From contig NZ_AP024325.1 of NCBI RefSeq assembly GCF_018408855.1, positions 1,620,881 to 1,684,880 of the forward strand: a stretch of 64,000 nucleotides of DNA, in the 5' to 3' direction. Made by a program: the position numbers and the translations under genes. Of this stretch, positions 61,842 through 64,000 are shown one piece after another. The notes under the pieces are model-generated. The model ran no database searches, was not told the origin of the DNA, and was given only the letters and a program-made list of their open reading frames with translations. How positions within the stretch are numbered: position 1 is the first letter of the stretch; every line of letters starts with the position of its first letter. The stretch comes from Caballeronia sp. NK8. GTDB taxonomy: Bacteria; Pseudomonadota; Gammaproteobacteria; Burkholderiales; Burkholderiaceae.

Positions 61842-63827
61842 ATGAGGCCCGACGCCACAGCTTCCGCAGACCGTTTGGCAGACGGCGCGACGAACTCCGT
61901 CGCGGATAGCGCGCGTCTGCGCGCTCCAAGCCGCCTCACGCGCCAGCATTTCGCGCTGTATCGCGGCTATCTGGACGGCGTGTCTGAAGCGCAGTTGCAC
62001 GCATCGTACGGCGATGCCGGGACCGATGTCCGCGCCACGCGACGACTGATCGACGCACTGCGTGACACGCTTTCGGTCCTTGCCCGGCGCGCCCGCGACA
62101 CCGAGGCCGCGCATCTGTTGCGGCTTCGTCCTGGCAGCATTCCGCTGTTCGAGCCGCCTCCGGCCACGGCCGCGCCCACACTCGACGAATTCCGCGAAAA
62201 CGTCGATCCGGACGGCGTCTACAGCGAATCGGAACTGCTGGCGCTATATCAAGAGGCCTATCCGCCAGTCACCTCCCCTGCCCTCGATCGGCGTGCCGCG
62301 CGCAATGTAAGGCTGCGGCGCCGGCAGGCGGATGCGCTTGCGCGCATGGAAGCGTCGCTCGCGCAGGATCCGAGTCCGGAGCATCCCATCGATGGCTGGT
62401 TCGAACCGGCAATCACGATGCGGCTCACATCGGCGAGCCTGGCGACGATCGCGGATGTCATCGAATTGATCGAACGCCGTCGGCATCGCTGGTACGCCGC
62501 TGTGCCGCGACTCGGTCCGAAGGGCGCGCAACGTGTGGTCGACTGGCTGCAACTTCACGCTCAGGCGCTGCGGCACACGTTTTCGCCGCACGCGCTCGTG
62601 CCGCGACGGCAATGGCGCACCGGCGAAATGTCGCCCCCGCCGCGTTCCGAAACCGATGGGAGCGACGTGTTCGTGATCGCCCCGCTGGAGGTATTGCGGG
62701 TTCCGGCGCGGCTGGACGGGTCAAAAGGGTCGAATCGGACCGGCGCGGGAGCGCGTTTCGATACGGATGTCCGTGCGATTTCCGCTTGGCTCGACGCTCG
62801 ATCGAGCAGTGAGCACACGCGCCGCGCGTATCGACGTGAGGCGGAACGCTTGCTCCTGTGGGCGCTCGTCGAGAAAGACAAGCCATTATCGTCGCTCGAT
62901 CCGGGGGAATGCGCGGAATATATCGGTGCGTTTCTGCCGAACCCTCGGCCGGCGGCTCGATGGATCGCGACTCATCGGAGCGAACGATGTCTCGCCACCT
63001 GGCGTCCCTTCGCTGGTCCACTTTCGGACCGCAGCCGGGAAACGGCCCGCTCAATCCTGAGCGCGCTGTGCGAATGGCTCGTCGGTGAGAACTATCTGGC
63101 CGACAACCCGTTTGCGGGCTTCGCGCGGGTCGCGACACCGCCTGTGTTCGAGTCGGCGACGCGATCGCTCGACCTGGAGCAGTGGAGAAACGTGCTGCTT
63201 TCGGTCGAACGTTCCGATTATTCGTTTTCCGAGCATCGCGACAGACTGGCGCTGCTTCTCGCGTACGCCACCGGCCTGCGTCGCGCGGAGCTGGCGGCCG
63301 CGACGACAGACGCACTGAGCGTCGGGAGGTTGTCGGGCGTGATTGGCCCCGTCTGGCGTCTGGCGATCGACGAGGGTCGCGGTGCCTCTCGCTCGGTGCT
63401 CCTGCCGGCGGCCGTCGTCGAAGCCCTTGGGGAAAATCTCGCATTGCGCGGCCTTTGCGCGCCCCTGGACTGCCCGGAAGGCACGCCGATTCTGGCTCAG
63501 GCACGAGGCGGGCGAGCGCTAACGCCGGACGGTGTCGGAAAGATCTTCAAGGGCATCTTCGCAAATGCGGCAGTGTTCATGGAAGCGCGGGAGCCCGGTA
63601 CGGGCCGGGAGTTGAAACGAGCGAGCACGCACTGGCTCCGCCATACCCACTCCGCGCACGCGCTCGGACACGGCGCGACACTGCGCGAGGTCAGTATCGG
63701 ACTTGGTCATGCCGACGTTTCGACCACCGCCGTGTATCTCAAAAACGAGGACATTGGCCGCTTTCTGGGCGTTGAAAAGCTGATTCGCAGCGCCTCGATG
63801 TCCGCGAAAACGGCAGAGCCGTCCTGA
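61842..63827 (+). CDS. Tyrosine recombinase with DUF3701-type N-terminal domain
   Basis: 661 residues with AAAGGA before the ATG, much longer than XerC/XerD. The N-terminal part has the DUF3701 phage-integrase signature (RENVDPDGVYSESELLALYQ). The catalytic domain is complete: ATGLRRAELAA (first Arg), THWLRHTHSAHAL (HxxR), LGHADVSTTAVY (His and Tyr nucleophile). Such integrases occur in beta-proteobacterial replicons and islands. It points toward the inverted repeats and DnaA-box match at the right edge, which may be its sites or a replication origin. Confidence 0.88.
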   Translation: MRPDATASADRLADGATNSVADSARLRAPSRLTRQHFALYRGYLDGVSEAQLHASYGDAGTDVRATRRLIDALRDTLSVLARRARDTEAAHLLRLRPGSIPLFEPPPATAAPTLDEFRENVDPDGVYSESELLALYQEAYPPVTSPALDRRAARNVRLRRRQADALARMEASLAQDPSPEHPIDGWFEPAITMRLTSASLATIADVIELIERRRHRWYAAVPRLGPKGAQRVVDWLQLHAQALRHTFSPHALVPRRQWRTGEMSPPPRSETDGSDVFVIAPLEVLRVPARLDGSKGSNRTGAGARFDTDVRAISAWLDARSSSEHTRRAYRREAERLLLWALVEKDKPLSSLDPGECAEYIGAFLPNPRPAARWIATHRSERCLATWRPFAGPLSDRSRETARSILSALCEWLVGENYLADNPFAGFARVATPPVFESATRSLDLEQWRNVLLSVERSDYSFSEHRDRLALLLAYATGLRRAELAAATTDALSVGRLSGVIGPVWRLAIDEGRGASRSVLLPAAVVEALGENLALRGLCAPLDCPEGTPILAQARGGRALTPDGVGKIFKGIFANAAVFMEAREPGTGRELKRASTHWLRHTHSAHALGHGATLREVSIGLGHADVSTTAVYLKNEDIGRFLGVEKLIRSASMSAKTAEPS

Positions 63828-63877
63828 ATTCGCGTTTACACAAGCGCCCGACGTTGTAAAAATGCCCGCTGGGGTCG

Positions 63878-63962
63878 CTCAAGTACTTCAGAGTTTACTT
63901 GAGGTTTACCGGTTCGCCGTTTATTCTTCGGTTTGCAGCTTGTTTTCCACAAACCGAAGAAT
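63878..63962. repeat. Two perfect inverted repeats with a DnaA-box match
   Basis: CTCAAGTA and TACTTGAG (63878-63885, 63896-63903) with a 10-base centre, and ATTCTTCGGTTTG with its exact complement (63923-63935, 63950-63962) with a 14-base centre. TTTTCCACA (63943-63951) fits the DnaA-box consensus TTWTNCACA. GTTTAC occurs three times between 63833 and 63908. This fits a replication origin, Rep-binding or recombination site; the sequence continues past the window. Confidence 0.5.
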
Positions 63963-64000
63963 TATTTGCTTACCCAGGCCCGCCAGTGACTGCGAACTCC

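Overview
The window is GC-rich, densely coded DNA typical of a multi-replicon Burkholderia sensu lato genome (Burkholderia, Paraburkholderia or Caballeronia). The supporting signs are a type VI secretion cluster in this family's style, several DHA2 tripartite efflux systems, a phaA-phaB pair, a CYP116B-type P450, many GlxA/LysR/MarR regulators and strong Shine-Dalgarno sites in front of most ATG starts. This genus-level call is inference from gene content; there is no rRNA or tRNA in the window to confirm it.

Left region (1-16546). A type VI secretion (T6SS) operon reads leftward: tssB, tssC, hcp, tssE, tssF, tssG, tssH, then a vgrG cut by the window edge. Next to tssB, divergently, lies a partner-switching module: a STAS protein, a second hcp, a second STAS protein, an RsbW-like kinase, a membrane-bound SpoIIE-type phosphatase, an unrecognised 306-residue protein and a lipoprotein with an NlpC/P60-like motif. 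The same two-part DNA element sits upstream of both hcp genes and of vgrG. It is the best candidate for an undescribed regulatory link in the window.

16547-25840. An AT-richer islet carries an Fe(II)/2-oxoglutarate oxygenase and an EamA transporter. It is followed by a DUF2934 protein, a GlxA-type regulator divergent from an MFS exporter, a lipoprotein built of two repeats with unequal histidine content, a TupA-like ATP-grasp protein, a ClC chloride channel and a MarR regulator.

25841-38493. A leftward gene set runs sucA-like E1, acetolactate-synthase-like enzyme, ArsR regulator and a large SAM/cyclase/ATPase/TPR signalling protein. Next come a second GlxA regulator with mug, a LysR gene and a tandem ABM-domain protein.

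38494-49340. Two tripartite MFS efflux operons converge. Between them an IS110-family (IS1111-type) element has landed in the T-tract of the first operon's terminator, and its 3' non-coding end is a candidate bridge/seeker RNA.

49346-64000. Small genes are followed by phaA-phaB, a 900-base AT-rich gap, a self-sufficient P450, an autotransporter with a Pro-Thr tandem repeat, a dienelactone-hydrolase-like pseudoenzyme fused to an NTF2-like domain, mntH with a promoter/operator, and a DUF3701-type tyrosine recombinase. The last 170 bases hold two perfect inverted repeats and a DnaA-box match, which suggests an origin or recombination site of a secondary replicon.
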